This document shows positions 1-7,355 of a DNA stretch of 14,184 nt, in pieces (position 1 is the first letter of the stretch; every line of letters begins with the position of its first letter). The notes under the pieces are model-generated. The model saw only the letters and a program-made list of their open reading frames with translations, was not told where the DNA came from and searched no databases. The position numbers and the translations under genes were made by a program. Source of the DNA: Candidatus Sumerlaeota bacterium (GTDB lineage: Bacteria; Sumerlaeota; Sumerlaeia; JADFCT01); contig JAPLSP010000310.1 of NCBI GenBank assembly GCA_026398575.1, forward strand, positions 1-14,184. Reading direction: 5' to 3'.

Positions 1-1270
1 AGGCGAACCGCAAGGCGCCCAGCCGCATAAGCGCGCTCAAGGCAAAGATGCAATGATAGCCGGTGAAATGCCAAGGGCCGGATTGAAGGCTGAAACGCGG
101 ATTTAAATAATCAATCAGATAGCCGGACAAGATCGAGGCCAAACCCGCCGGCAGGCCGATAGACAGAAAATTCGCGCTGGCGATATACATCGTCCGGTTG
201 CGGCGCGGCGTCATCTTGAGTTGGATGCCCTGTACGGCGAGCATCATGCCTGAATTGACGACGCCGTCTATGAAAAACAAAATGGCGATGGCCGGGAACG
301 CGACCACGCGCGCGGGGGGCGTCAGCAGGAAAAACGCCGGCAGGATGATGACGCCCGCCGAAATAATCCGTAGGACCGGACGGTAGCCGTAGGTGTCGCA
401 CAGCAGCCCCCAGAAGCGCGACGTGACCGCCGTGCCAAAGATCGAAGCCAGCCAGAGCAGCATCACGGTCATGGCGCTCATCTTGTATTGCTCGATCATG
501 CAGACGCCAAAGAATGGCGCCGCGATGAACACGGCGAAGTGCCAGTAACCGAGGTAGATAATGAAGGGACGGAATTCGCGGTCGCGCAAAGGCTGCAGAA
601 TCGTTTCGAGCCAGTGGTCCTGCATCGCATGTTCGATGGGCGGCTCGGGCACTTTCAGGAACAGGAGCAAATCGGTCAGGCCCGCCACAATGCCGATGAT
701 GGACATGACCGTATATCCCAGGATGACCTGATGGCGGACCTCGAACCATCGGAAGATAAGGGCCGCTGCCAGCAGGATCACAATCTGGGCCACCATGATG
801 AACCGCTGGCGCCCGGCCCAATAGCGGTTCATCGAATCGCGTGGCAGCAGATCGGCCATCCATGCGGACCACGGCGGCACAGACATTTGCGCCAGCGTAT
901 CATGGAAAAACAGGATGAAGATGATCCACCAGATGCGCGCGCGATCCGAAGCGAAGAGAAGCGGCGCCATCAGCACGACCGTGAATATCGCGCGATGCGT
1001 CAGGGCTATGGCCAGCCAATAAGTGCGGCGCCGCGGCAGGCGATTGGAAATAAATCCGCTGACGATCTGGAAGGCGATGACGAACATGCCCAAGCCGCTC
1101 ATCAGCCCGAAGTCCGAAGCCGTCGCGTTCAGTTCACTCAGGTACTTGACGCGCAGGGCGCCGCCGAAACAGATGATACCGTAGATGCTGCCCAGCGTTC
1201 CGGCGATGGTTACAACACGCCATGCGCGCTTCAGGTCGGCGTCGGGAATAGGATGATCTTTGGAAGTCAC
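1..1270 (-). CDS. MFS transporter (partial, 3' end beyond window)
   Basis: Reading the minus strand from a GTG at 1270 gives an uninterrupted frame of 423 codons that runs off the left edge, so the C-terminus is missing. The product is strongly hydrophobic, with about ten to twelve membrane-spanning stretches separated by short basic loops (for example RLPRRR near residue 77). This is the usual pattern of a major facilitator carrier that moves a small solute across the inner membrane. A segment near residues 125-145 (WSAWMADLLPRDSMNRYWAG) resembles the conserved loop of MFS_1-type carriers in this group of bacteria. No in-frame ATG exists near the N-terminus. GTG at 1270 and TTG at 1285 are both possible starts, and neither has a clear Shine-Dalgarno. 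The substrate cannot be inferred. It diverges from the kinase gene across 184 bp. Confidence 0.85.
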   Translation of the reverse strand, partial: MTSKDHPIPDADLKRAWRVVTIAGTLGSIYGIICFGGALRVKYLSELNATASDFGLMSGLGMFVIAFQIVSGFISNRLPRRRTYWLAIALTHRAIFTVVLMAPLLFASDRARIWWIIFILFFHDTLAQMSVPPWSAWMADLLPRDSMNRYWAGRQRFIMVAQIVILLAAALIFRWFEVRHQVILGYTVMSIIGIVAGLTDLLLFLKVPEPPIEHAMQDHWLETILQPLRDREFRPFIIYLGYWHFAVFIAAPFFGVCMIEQYKMSAMTVMLLWLASIFGTAVTSRFWGLLCDTYGYRPVLRIISAGVIILPAFFLLTPPARVVAFPAIAILFFIDGVVNSGMMLAVQGIQLKMTPRRNRTMYIASANFLSIGLPAGLASILSGYLIDYLNPRFSLQSGPWHFTGYHCIFALSALMRLGALRFA

Positions 1271-1454
1271 AAAAATAAAAGCCAATGAAGGCGGAAAAAT
1301 GCCTGTCCGTTGAAAGCAGTGGAGTGTGACGGCTGAATCAGGCCGGATTCAAGAGGGAAAATTCATTGGGTTCTTATAATGGGCTTGCGCTCAATCCGCG
1401 ATCATGATTATTAATCTTTAATCTCAGTCTAACTGGGCGGAAGCCAAACGGATC
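1271..1454. other. Divergent intergenic spacer between transporter and kinase
   Basis: This AT-richer spacer must hold the start signals of the MFS gene (leftward) and the kinase gene (rightward). The only box I can see is TATAAT at 1375-1380 on the plus strand, but the hexamer 17 bp upstream (AGAGGG) does not resemble a -35 box, so I do not call a promoter. The kinase has a weak purine-rich ribosome binding site, GGGCGGAAG at 1435-1443. No RNA gene or repeat was seen. Confidence 0.5.
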
Positions 1455-4400
1455 ATGGCCTCACAAGATAAAGCATTTCCATCGGGAAGCAAATGCTCCG
1501 GCTGCGGCGCTGAGATCGCCGGCCTCTCGGTGTCCGGCCTGTGTCCCCAATGCCAGCTCAGGCTCGTTCAGCCAGGGGGCGGAACGGCTGAGACGTTGGC
1601 AATGCATCGTCCATCCGCGCCGTCAACCGCGTCGTCAGCCGCAGGCTTGATCGCGCGCCCGGTGGCGTTTCCGCAGCCCGGCGAACAGTTCGGCCATTAC
1701 CAAATCATTCGGATGCTGGGCCAGGGCGGGATGGGAGCGGTTTATGAAGCCGAGGACTTGGAGAGTGGACGGCGCATCGCGCTCAAGGTCTTGAGCCGCG
1801 CGTTGGATTCCGAAGATACCCGCAAGCGATTCTTCCGGGAAGGGCGGCTGGCGGCTTCGATCAATCATCCCAACAGCATTTACGTCTTTGGCACGGAGGA
1901 AATCGGCGGGATTCCCGCCATCGCCATGGAACTGGCCCCGGGCGGCACGTTGCGCGACCGCGTCGAGGCGCAAGGGCCGGCGCCGGTTCCGCAAGCCGTG
2001 GACGGCATCCTTCAGATCATTGCCGGTCTGGAGGCGGCGCAGCAAATCGGAATCCTGCACCGCGACGTCAAGCCCACCAACTGTTTTATAGACAGCAATG
2101 GCGCGATCAAGATCGGCGACTTCGGGCTTTCCATCTCCACCTCCGAGCGCGCCGAATCCAACCTGACTGTGGCCGGATCGTTTCTGGGGACGCCTTCCTG
2201 CGCCCCGCCGGAGCAATTGCGCGGCGATGAGTTGACCGTACGGTCAGACCTCTACTCGGTGGGCGTAACGCTCTACTATCTGCTCACGGGCAGGATGCCG
2301 TTCGAGGCGGCGCACATGGTCCAACTGGTGGCCGCCGTGCTGGAGCGCCGTCCGGACTCTCCGGCCCAGTTGCGCCCCGGCATTCCCCGGGGCCTGTGCC
2401 GCGCCGTGTTGCGCTGCCTGGAAAAGAATCCCGATCAGCGCTTCGGGAGTTACGCCGAACTGCGCAAGGCCCTGCTGCCCTATACATCTGTCGCGCCAAC
2501 GCCGGCCACCTTGGGCCTTCGATTTATCGCAGGATGCCTCGATAACTTGCTGCTCATCTCATCGCCGTATATCATTATTTTTTGCGGTTACGGCGGAATG
2601 GGCAAGCTGGCCGATCCCAAGGAGTATAGCGGGCTGAAGCCAATGCTTTTCTCGCTCATCTACCTTGCGATCGTACTTCTCTATTTTGCGATCCTCGAAG
2701 GTCTTTGGGGAGCGTCGGTCGGCAAAGCGATCTGCGGCTTGCGTGTTGTTTCATCCGACCGTGGCATGCCGGGGATGCCGCGCGCAACGCTGCGCGCATT
2801 GATTTACTTCTGCCTGCCTCAGGCGCCCGGGTACGCGATATCGCTCCTCGGGACGGAATGGACGGTTCAACATCTCAGCGCGGTGATGTATATTGGCTTG
2901 GCGCCTTGGATTATTTCCGCGCTGATTTTCTGCACCATGCGCCGGCGAAACGGATTCGCTGCCGCGCATGACCTGGCGACTCGGACGCGTGTGATCCTGA
3001 AGTCCGCATACCTTGCGCGCCCCATTTGGCAAGCCGGGCAAGAAGCAGCGCCGGAGATTGTCCCTGCGCTCCAAATTGGCCCTTATGGCATTCTCGGCAA
3101 ATTGTCCGAATTCCACGGCGCCGAATTGCTGCTCGGTTTCGACCAGCGGCTGTTGCGGAAGGTTTGGATTCGCAAACTCGCGCCGGGAGCGCCCCCGCTT
3201 GCTCCGGCGCTACGCAATCTTGGCCGCCCCGGACGGTTGCGATGGCTGAATGGCAAACGCTCGGACGTCGAGGCATGGGACGCTTACGAAGCGACGTCCG
3301 GACAACCGCTGTTGCGCTTGATCGCAAAGCCGCAGAGCTGGCGCGATGTGCGCTATTGGCTTCTGGATATGGCCGAGGAGTTTGAGGCGGCTTTTCGAGA
3401 TGGTTCAATGCCGGAGGCGCTGAGATTGGATCGTGTTTGGATTGCAGCCGAGGGACGGGCTAAGTTGCTGGATTTTGCAGCGCCGGGCGCAACAGCTATG
3501 GCAGGCGCAACACAAGCATCGGACGCGTCAGACGCGTCGGACCGGTCAGACGCGTCGGACGAGGCGAAGAGGCTTGGGACAGCGCGCGCGTTCCTTTATC
3601 TAGTGGCCAAGTCAGCCTTGGAGGGGCGGGCGGGCGGAAACGAAGAAGCGCGCAACGCGGCGATCTACACGCCCATAGCGCTGCACGCGCGCAGTTTCAT
3701 GGATGCGCTCAAGACCGCTCCCAGTATCGCCGAAGCGATTGCGCAGCTCCAATCCCTGCTTGGCAAAACTCCAGCGATTTCACGCGCACGCCGGCTGGGT
3801 TTGCTCACGTGCTGCATGGCGGTTCCAATCCTGTCTTTGCTAATGCTGCTGGCAGGCATGGCAATAACCAATTCCCTTTTCATCCCGAGTCCGGATTCAA
3901 TGGATTTGAATGCATGTTTATCCGCGCTTGAGGAAACAAACAGCAAGATCAGCGCAGGCCAAACTGAAAAAGCCAGAGAACGCGAAGCATTGGAAATTTA
4001 CATCGCCGGCCGCTTCCGTCTATTCATCAGTGACGCGGCAACCTGGTCCAATCCCAAAGTGATGAACCATATCTCGCCGCAGCGGCGGCTGTGCGCGGAA
4101 AAAATCATCGCCGAACGAACGCTGGTCCCGCCCAAGGACTTCGAGGCGGCCAAAGTCATTGTGGAAGGGCAAACGAACAAGGCTTCGTTCGGGCCGGGAT
4201 TCACGCTCATTGTCCCGCAAGCCAGGCTCAATATTAAACCGAGGAAGACGGAAGCCGCCCCTGACGTTGATCACGCAACCAGCGCCATGCAGGCAAGAAC
4301 CGATGCAATGGAGACAACGCCAACGATTGCCTCCGGCGCAAGCCGCGCGACCGGCGTCATGCCCGCTAAGCCGTCTTCATGGGCGATGGCGTTCAGGAGC

Positions 4401-4799
4401 TTTGGCAGGCTATTCGAATTGCTCGAGCGCTTTCTGATGATTGGCTTGCTCACCGCGTGGATTTCCATGCTTTTTTGGGTTACTGTTCCCTGCTTCTTGA
4501 CGTCATTGCTTTTCCGAGGCGGAGTGTTCGTGCGATTACTGGGAATCGCCGTTGTGACGCGGGATGGCAAACCGGCCTCCCGCTGGCGCGTTTTCCTGCG
4601 AAACCTGATCGCTTGGGCGCCTTTTGTATTGGCGGTTCCGATCATTACAGCCTTGGCCGCCGCGCTTGGAACGCAATCGCCGTTCCGACTCGCGATGGCA
4701 TACGTGGCGTTGCTCCTTGCCATGACCATATTCTCCGCGTGGCTGCCCGAACGCAGTCTGCCGGACCGGCTGGCAAAAACCTGGCTTGTGCCGCGATAG
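1455..4799 (+). CDS. Zinc-ribbon Ser/Thr protein kinase with two RDD membrane domains and a pseudokinase-like domain
   Basis: A 1114-residue Hanks-type kinase anchored in the membrane. Residues 14-33 form a CxxC...CPQC zinc ribbon. The kinase domain (about 80-345) has a complete active site: glycine loop GQGGMGAVY (89-97), Lys111, Glu129, HRDVKPTN with Asp204 and Asn209, DFG at 222-224, Glu253 in PPE, Asp265 and Arg329. A first RDD-like membrane module spans about 350-515. Residues 538-770 look like a second, degenerate kinase fold: the VAIK Lys aligns with Arg573, the catalytic Asp with Ala655, and DFG reads DFA (673-675). A TM helix (781-805), a soluble region (810-980) and a second RDD-like module (about 990-1114) follow. 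The kinase and RDD assignments are strong; the pseudokinase is inferred from motif alignment by eye. The next gene starts 20 bp downstream, so the two are probably co-transcribed. Confidence 0.93.
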   Translation: MASQDKAFPSGSKCSGCGAEIAGLSVSGLCPQCQLRLVQPGGGTAETLAMHRPSAPSTASSAAGLIARPVAFPQPGEQFGHYQIIRMLGQGGMGAVYEAEDLESGRRIALKVLSRALDSEDTRKRFFREGRLAASINHPNSIYVFGTEEIGGIPAIAMELAPGGTLRDRVEAQGPAPVPQAVDGILQIIAGLEAAQQIGILHRDVKPTNCFIDSNGAIKIGDFGLSISTSERAESNLTVAGSFLGTPSCAPPEQLRGDELTVRSDLYSVGVTLYYLLTGRMPFEAAHMVQLVAAVLERRPDSPAQLRPGIPRGLCRAVLRCLEKNPDQRFGSYAELRKALLPYTSVAPTPATLGLRFIAGCLDNLLLISSPYIIIFCGYGGMGKLADPKEYSGLKPMLFSLIYLAIVLLYFAILEGLWGASVGKAICGLRVVSSDRGMPGMPRATLRALIYFCLPQAPGYAISLLGTEWTVQHLSAVMYIGLAPWIISALIFCTMRRRNGFAAAHDLATRTRVILKSAYLARPIWQAGQEAAPEIVPALQIGPYGILGKLSEFHGAELLLGFDQRLLRKVWIRKLAPGAPPLAPALRNLGRPGRLRWLNGKRSDVEAWDAYEATSGQPLLRLIAKPQSWRDVRYWLLDMAEEFEAAFRDGSMPEALRLDRVWIAAEGRAKLLDFAAPGATAMAGATQASDASDASDRSDASDEAKRLGTARAFLYLVAKSALEGRAGGNEEARNAAIYTPIALHARSFMDALKTAPSIAEAIAQLQSLLGKTPAISRARRLGLLTCCMAVPILSLLMLLAGMAITNSLFIPSPDSMDLNACLSALEETNSKISAGQTEKAREREALEIYIAGRFRLFISDAATWSNPKVMNHISPQRRLCAEKIIAERTLVPPKDFEAAKVIVEGQTNKASFGPGFTLIVPQARLNIKPRKTEAAPDVDHATSAMQARTDAMETTPTIASGASRATGVMPAKPSSWAMAFRSFGRLFELLERFLMIGLLTAWISMLFWVTVPCFLTSLLFRGGVFVRLLGIAVVTRDGKPASRWRVFLRNLIAWAPFVLAVPIITALAAALGTQSPFRLAMAYVALLLAMTIFSAWLPERSLPDRLAKTWLVPR
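3519..3563 (+). repeat. Five-unit 9-bp tandem repeat encoding Ser-Asp units
   Basis: Five 9-bp units run in tandem: tcggacgcg, tcagacgcg, tcggaccgg, tcagacgcg, tcggacgag. TCGG and TCAG starts alternate, which hints at an 18-bp higher-order unit. In the kinase gene they encode the SDASDASDRSDASDE stretch (residues 689-703), just after the degenerate DFA motif of the second kinase-like domain. Unit loss or gain would keep the reading frame. Confidence 0.9.
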
Positions 4800-4808
4800 C
4801 CTAAAGAA

Positions 4809-4813
4809 AAGGA
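4809..4813 (+). promoter_or_regulatory. Ribosome binding site that fixes the start of the toroid gene
   Basis: AAGGA lies 6 nt before the ATG at 4820. It supports this start over the later in-frame ATG at residue 27, which would put the twin-arginine pair directly at the N-terminus. It falls in the 20-bp gap after the kinase stop codon. Confidence 0.7.
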
Positions 4814-4819
4814 TATAAA

Positions 4820-7072
4820 ATGAAAATGAAAACGCTGGCTCAGGAACTTGCCTCAGCGGCAGCGCCATTGGCTTCGCCGGCGCCGCATCATTCCGGCATG
4901 AATCGTCGCGCGATATTAAAAGCTATGGCGGCGGCGGGAATTGGGGCCGCAGCGCCAAAGATACTATTCAGCCAAGGCGCCACGCAATCCGACTGGAAGT
5001 CCGAGGTGATCGCTTATCTCGAAACGCTTGCCCGTCCGGATGGCGGATACGCGTGGGGGGATCAGCAGGATTCGCACCTGACGCCGACCTTTGCAGTGAT
5101 CGGCTGTTACCAGATTCTAAAGCAAACTCCGCCGCGGAAAAAAGAACTGGCGGAGTTTGTCCGCTCGCATCATCCGGCGCGCTTGAAGAAGCTGGAGCAG
5201 GAGCGGCGGGTGTTCGAATTCCAGCAGGTCCAGAGCCTGGTCTGGCTGGGCGAAGAGGCGCCGGCAGAACTGCGCGAGAAAATCCGCGCATGGAAGCAGC
5301 CGCTGGCGTATCTGAAGCAATACGAGCAGCACGGCTATCCCATCTTTCAGTCCGAAGCGAGCGTCTTTGCCTGCCGCGCGTTGCTCGGGCTTTCGCTGGA
5401 TGATCTCACGCCGGGCTTTACCGGCTATCTGGATTCGCGCCGCCGCGCGAACGGCAGCTTCAACAACACGCCCGCCTCAGACGGCGACGACGGCCACATA
5501 ATGAACACCTGGTGGGGTATGCAGGCGTTGCGCGCGCTGGGCCGCGCCGGAGAAAAGAAAGAGGAAACCATCGCCTGGCTGCGCGCCTGCCAACTGCCGA
5601 ACGGCGGCTTCACGTATCAGCCCAAGCCGGAATTTGGCGGCGTGGATGACGTGGCATTTACGCGGGCGGCGGCGCGCGCGCTTCATCTGCTCGGCGCCGC
5701 GCCAACGAACCGCGATGCATGCCTCGAGTATTTGCGCTCCCTCGCCAACGCCGACGGCGGATTTGGAGATCAGCCCGGTTGGGCGAGCAACGCGACAGCG
5801 ACATATTGCGCGCTGGATGCCTTGGAGGCGATGGGGGTGATGGGAGGGATGGGAGGGATGGGAGGAATGGGAATTCAGGGGGAACAGGGAGCGCAGAAGG
5901 CTTTTTCCATTATCAAAAAGACTGCGCCACCGCCAAGCGCGCCGCTGCCTTCGAATCTGAAAGTCTTCACCATCCAGATCGAGGCCCACGGCAAGGGCAG
6001 TCCGGCAGAGGCGGTTGATTTGGCGGGCGCGCTGCGCATTCATCTCTGGGGCGCAAAGAACGCGAAGCCGGAATGGATCAAGCGCGCCCAGGCCATCGCC
6101 GACGAGCGGAAGGTTCCCGTGAAATTTTTCGTCGCAGACGAAGAATACGGAACATGGGTCGGCGTTCCCGGTCTCGGCGTCTATAGCCACACCAGCGATG
6201 TCATTGCGCCGGCGGGCGGGAATTTCGGCGCTCCGCTGTCGAACGCGGGCGTCGTATCGTGGCCGGAGTTTCGCGAGCGCCGCCTGGCGCCGCTGCAAAA
6301 AGCAGGCGGGCGATTGATCTGGCAATTCGGAGAGAACGAGGAACTCGTGCGCATGTATCTCGATGACTCGCTGGAACGCGGCGGCTACACGGCCATCAGC
6401 ACGTTCCACTTCGGCAATCCGGACTTCACGAACAGCGAGCCGTTCCTGCAACGCTATCGCGGACGGATTCCCTTCATCGCATTGCAGGACGCGCACGGCG
6501 AAGAGCCGTGGTGGTTCTCGGACATGACGTCCGGTTTCCGCACCGTGTTTCTTGCCGCCGAGCCGACGTGGGACGGCTGGCTCGATGCGCTCCGGCAAAA
6601 CCGCGTCGCCGCCATTCGCCATGACGCCGCAAGCGCTAACAAAACCTGGATGCACAGCGGCTCCGATAGCGTCGTGGACTTCATCCGCCAACACGAGCGC
6701 GACTGGCGATGGTGGGAGAATCCCGAAATCCAGCGTCCCATGGTATCCATCGTAGCGGTGAAGCCAGGGGATGAATTCGAAGCGGCGCGTCCATCACAGG
6801 GCGTTACAATCCGCGTGCGCTGCGCCTGGGAAAACACTGCGCAAGGCCTTCCCAAGAATCCCATCGCCGAACTCAAGAAACTGACTATTGACGGCGCGGA
6901 GGTCTCTCCGAAACTTGTCGCCAAAAAGCAGCCGCGCGGCGCCGCATTTCAGGATTATTATCACGAACTCAATCTCCCCAATCCAGTGCCGGGCAAACAC
7001 ACCGCCACGGCGGTCGTCCACCTGATTAGCGCAAACTCTGAATCGAGCCGGACCATTGAATTCGTCATTTAG
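4820..7072 (+). CDS. Tat-exported prenyltransferase-like toroid fused to a PHP-like metallohydrolase domain
   Basis: A 750-residue protein. The N-terminus has a twin-arginine signal (NRRAILKAMAAAGIG, 28-42) after a 26-residue extension, so folded export by Tat is likely. Residues about 58-340 carry repeats of the isoprenoid C2 or prenyltransferase-beta type, with motifs RPDGGYAWG (72-80), LPNGGFTY (259-266) and NADGGFGDQ (310-318). A Gly-Met linker (339-351) follows. Residues about 380-640 look like a PHP/CehA-like hydrolase: EAHGKGS (388-394), DEEYGTWVG (440-448), YSHTSD (455-460), TFHFG (528-532), QDAHG (556-560) and RHD (600-602) supply candidate metal ligands. The last 100 residues look like a beta-sandwich. 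The toroid half is clear; the hydrolase half is a weaker call from motif spacing. The substrate is unknown. The lipid-prenyl role of related toroids should not be assumed, because many exported bacterial relatives have no known function. Confidence 0.8.
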   Translation: MKMKTLAQELASAAAPLASPAPHHSGMNRRAILKAMAAAGIGAAAPKILFSQGATQSDWKSEVIAYLETLARPDGGYAWGDQQDSHLTPTFAVIGCYQILKQTPPRKKELAEFVRSHHPARLKKLEQERRVFEFQQVQSLVWLGEEAPAELREKIRAWKQPLAYLKQYEQHGYPIFQSEASVFACRALLGLSLDDLTPGFTGYLDSRRRANGSFNNTPASDGDDGHIMNTWWGMQALRALGRAGEKKEETIAWLRACQLPNGGFTYQPKPEFGGVDDVAFTRAAARALHLLGAAPTNRDACLEYLRSLANADGGFGDQPGWASNATATYCALDALEAMGVMGGMGGMGGMGIQGEQGAQKAFSIIKKTAPPPSAPLPSNLKVFTIQIEAHGKGSPAEAVDLAGALRIHLWGAKNAKPEWIKRAQAIADERKVPVKFFVADEEYGTWVGVPGLGVYSHTSDVIAPAGGNFGAPLSNAGVVSWPEFRERRLAPLQKAGGRLIWQFGENEELVRMYLDDSLERGGYTAISTFHFGNPDFTNSEPFLQRYRGRIPFIALQDAHGEEPWWFSDMTSGFRTVFLAAEPTWDGWLDALRQNRVAAIRHDAASANKTWMHSGSDSVVDFIRQHERDWRWWENPEIQRPMVSIVAVKPGDEFEAARPSQGVTIRVRCAWENTAQGLPKNPIAELKKLTIDGAEVSPKLVAKKQPRGAAFQDYYHELNLPNPVPGKHTATAVVHLISANSESSRTIEFVI
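5833..5871 (+). repeat. G-rich 9-bp tandem repeat with quadruplex potential
   Basis: Successive units close to gggatggga give at least five runs of three or more G separated by one to three bases on the coding strand. It encodes GVMGGMGGMGGMG, the linker between the toroid and the presumed hydrolase domain. The run pattern fits an intramolecular G-quadruplex in DNA or mRNA. Quadruplex formation is inferred from the pattern only. Confidence 0.8.
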
Positions 7073-7103
7073 CCGCTTGATTCGCCAACTCATACGGGAG
7101 AAA

Positions 7104-7148
7104 GATGTCAAGGACATCAAGGACCGCAAAGACCCCAAGGACATCAAG
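7104..7148 (+). repeat. Five-unit 9-bp tandem repeat, consensus gacatcaag
   Basis: Units read gatgtcaag, gacatcaag, gaccgcaaa, gaccccaag and gacatcaag. The units share the GAC..CAA frame and differ at the middle bases. It lies 31 bp after the stop of the toroid gene and has the same 9-bp period as the two coding repeats in this window, though not the same sequence. Confidence 0.85.
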
Positions 7149-7186
7149 GCCCAATTGAGGGATTGGTTGCAAAACGCATAAATCAT

Positions 7187-7226
7187 AATGTAAAATGGAA
7201 AATGAGAAATGAGAAATGTAAAATGA
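7187..7226 (+). repeat. Heptanucleotide repeat array, left arm of inverted pair
   Basis: Five consecutive 7-bp units of the form TGnnAAA occupy 7189-7223 (tgtaaaa, tggaaaa, tgagaaa, tgagaaa, tgtaaaa). This resembles the short tandemly repeated heptamers known from cyanobacteria in kind, though not necessarily in origin. The 40 bases match the reverse complement of 7286-7325 at 36 positions. Confidence 0.88.
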
Positions 7227-7285
7227 TAACCCATCCCGGCAGCGGCCTTTCACAGCGTTGTTTCATCTGCCTGTCGCGCGCGATT

Positions 7286-7325
7286 CCATTTTCAATTTCT
7301 CATTTCTCATTTTACATTTTACATT
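7286..7325 (-). repeat. Heptanucleotide repeat array, right arm of inverted pair
   Basis: On the minus strand this reads as the same TGnnAAA heptads (tgtaaaa twice, tgagaaa twice, then a diverged unit). It pairs with 7187-7226 over 40 positions with four mismatches, leaving a 59-nt loop. The arm ends 30 bp before the amidohydrolase start and overlaps the candidate -35 box of its promoter. Confidence 0.88.
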
Positions 7326-7339
7326 GATAAGAATATAGT
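7311..7339 (+). promoter_or_regulatory. Candidate sigma70-like promoter of the amidohydrolase run
   Basis: TTTACA (7311-7316) and TATAGT (7334-7339) each match five of six consensus bases and are separated by exactly 17 bp. The -35 box is part of the heptad repeat. Transcription would begin near 7346, inside the purine-rich site AAAGGAAG (7341-7348), and would leave only about ten leader bases before the ATG at 7356. Either the mRNA is almost leaderless or a promoter further upstream also serves the gene. Confidence 0.5.
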
Positions 7340-7355
7340 AAAAGGAAGTCAGCCT

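Larger units (their letters stand above)
7073..7355. other. Repeat-rich intergenic spacer
   Basis: The spacer separates the toroid gene from the amidohydrolase run. In order it holds a 9-bp tandem repeat (7104-7148), the first arm of a heptad-repeat inverted pair (7187-7226), a GC-richer 59-nt centre, the second arm (7286-7325), a sigma70-like promoter candidate (7311-7339) and a ribosome binding site (7341-7348). No protein gene or structured RNA could be recognised, and no hairpin with a T-tract closes the toroid gene. Confidence 0.7.

Noticed and set aside
111..1288. Long open frames at 111-872 (minus) and 488-1288 (plus)
   Set aside because: Both overlap the MFS transporter frame, which is longer, hydrophobic and family-like. 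Their products are His/Arg/Asp-rich and unlike known proteins.
1375..1380. TATAAT as a promoter for the kinase gene
   Set aside because: It is a perfect -10 box but has no -35-like hexamer at 16-18 bp and no extended -10 motif.
5477..6694. A 405-codon open frame on the minus strand
   Set aside because: It is antisense to the toroid-hydrolase gene, has no family features, and its Ser-His-Pro run is only the complement of the Gly-Met repeat.
7056..7181. Open frame through the intergenic 9-bp repeat reading Asp-x-Lys units
   Set aside because: It has only TTG starts, overlaps the end of the toroid gene and has no ribosome binding site. The regular peptide is a consequence of the 9-bp DNA repeat.
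7187..7325. Possible CRISPR array from the repeated units
   Set aside because: The units are 7 bp and contiguous, with no spacers between them, and the two arrays are inverted to each other.
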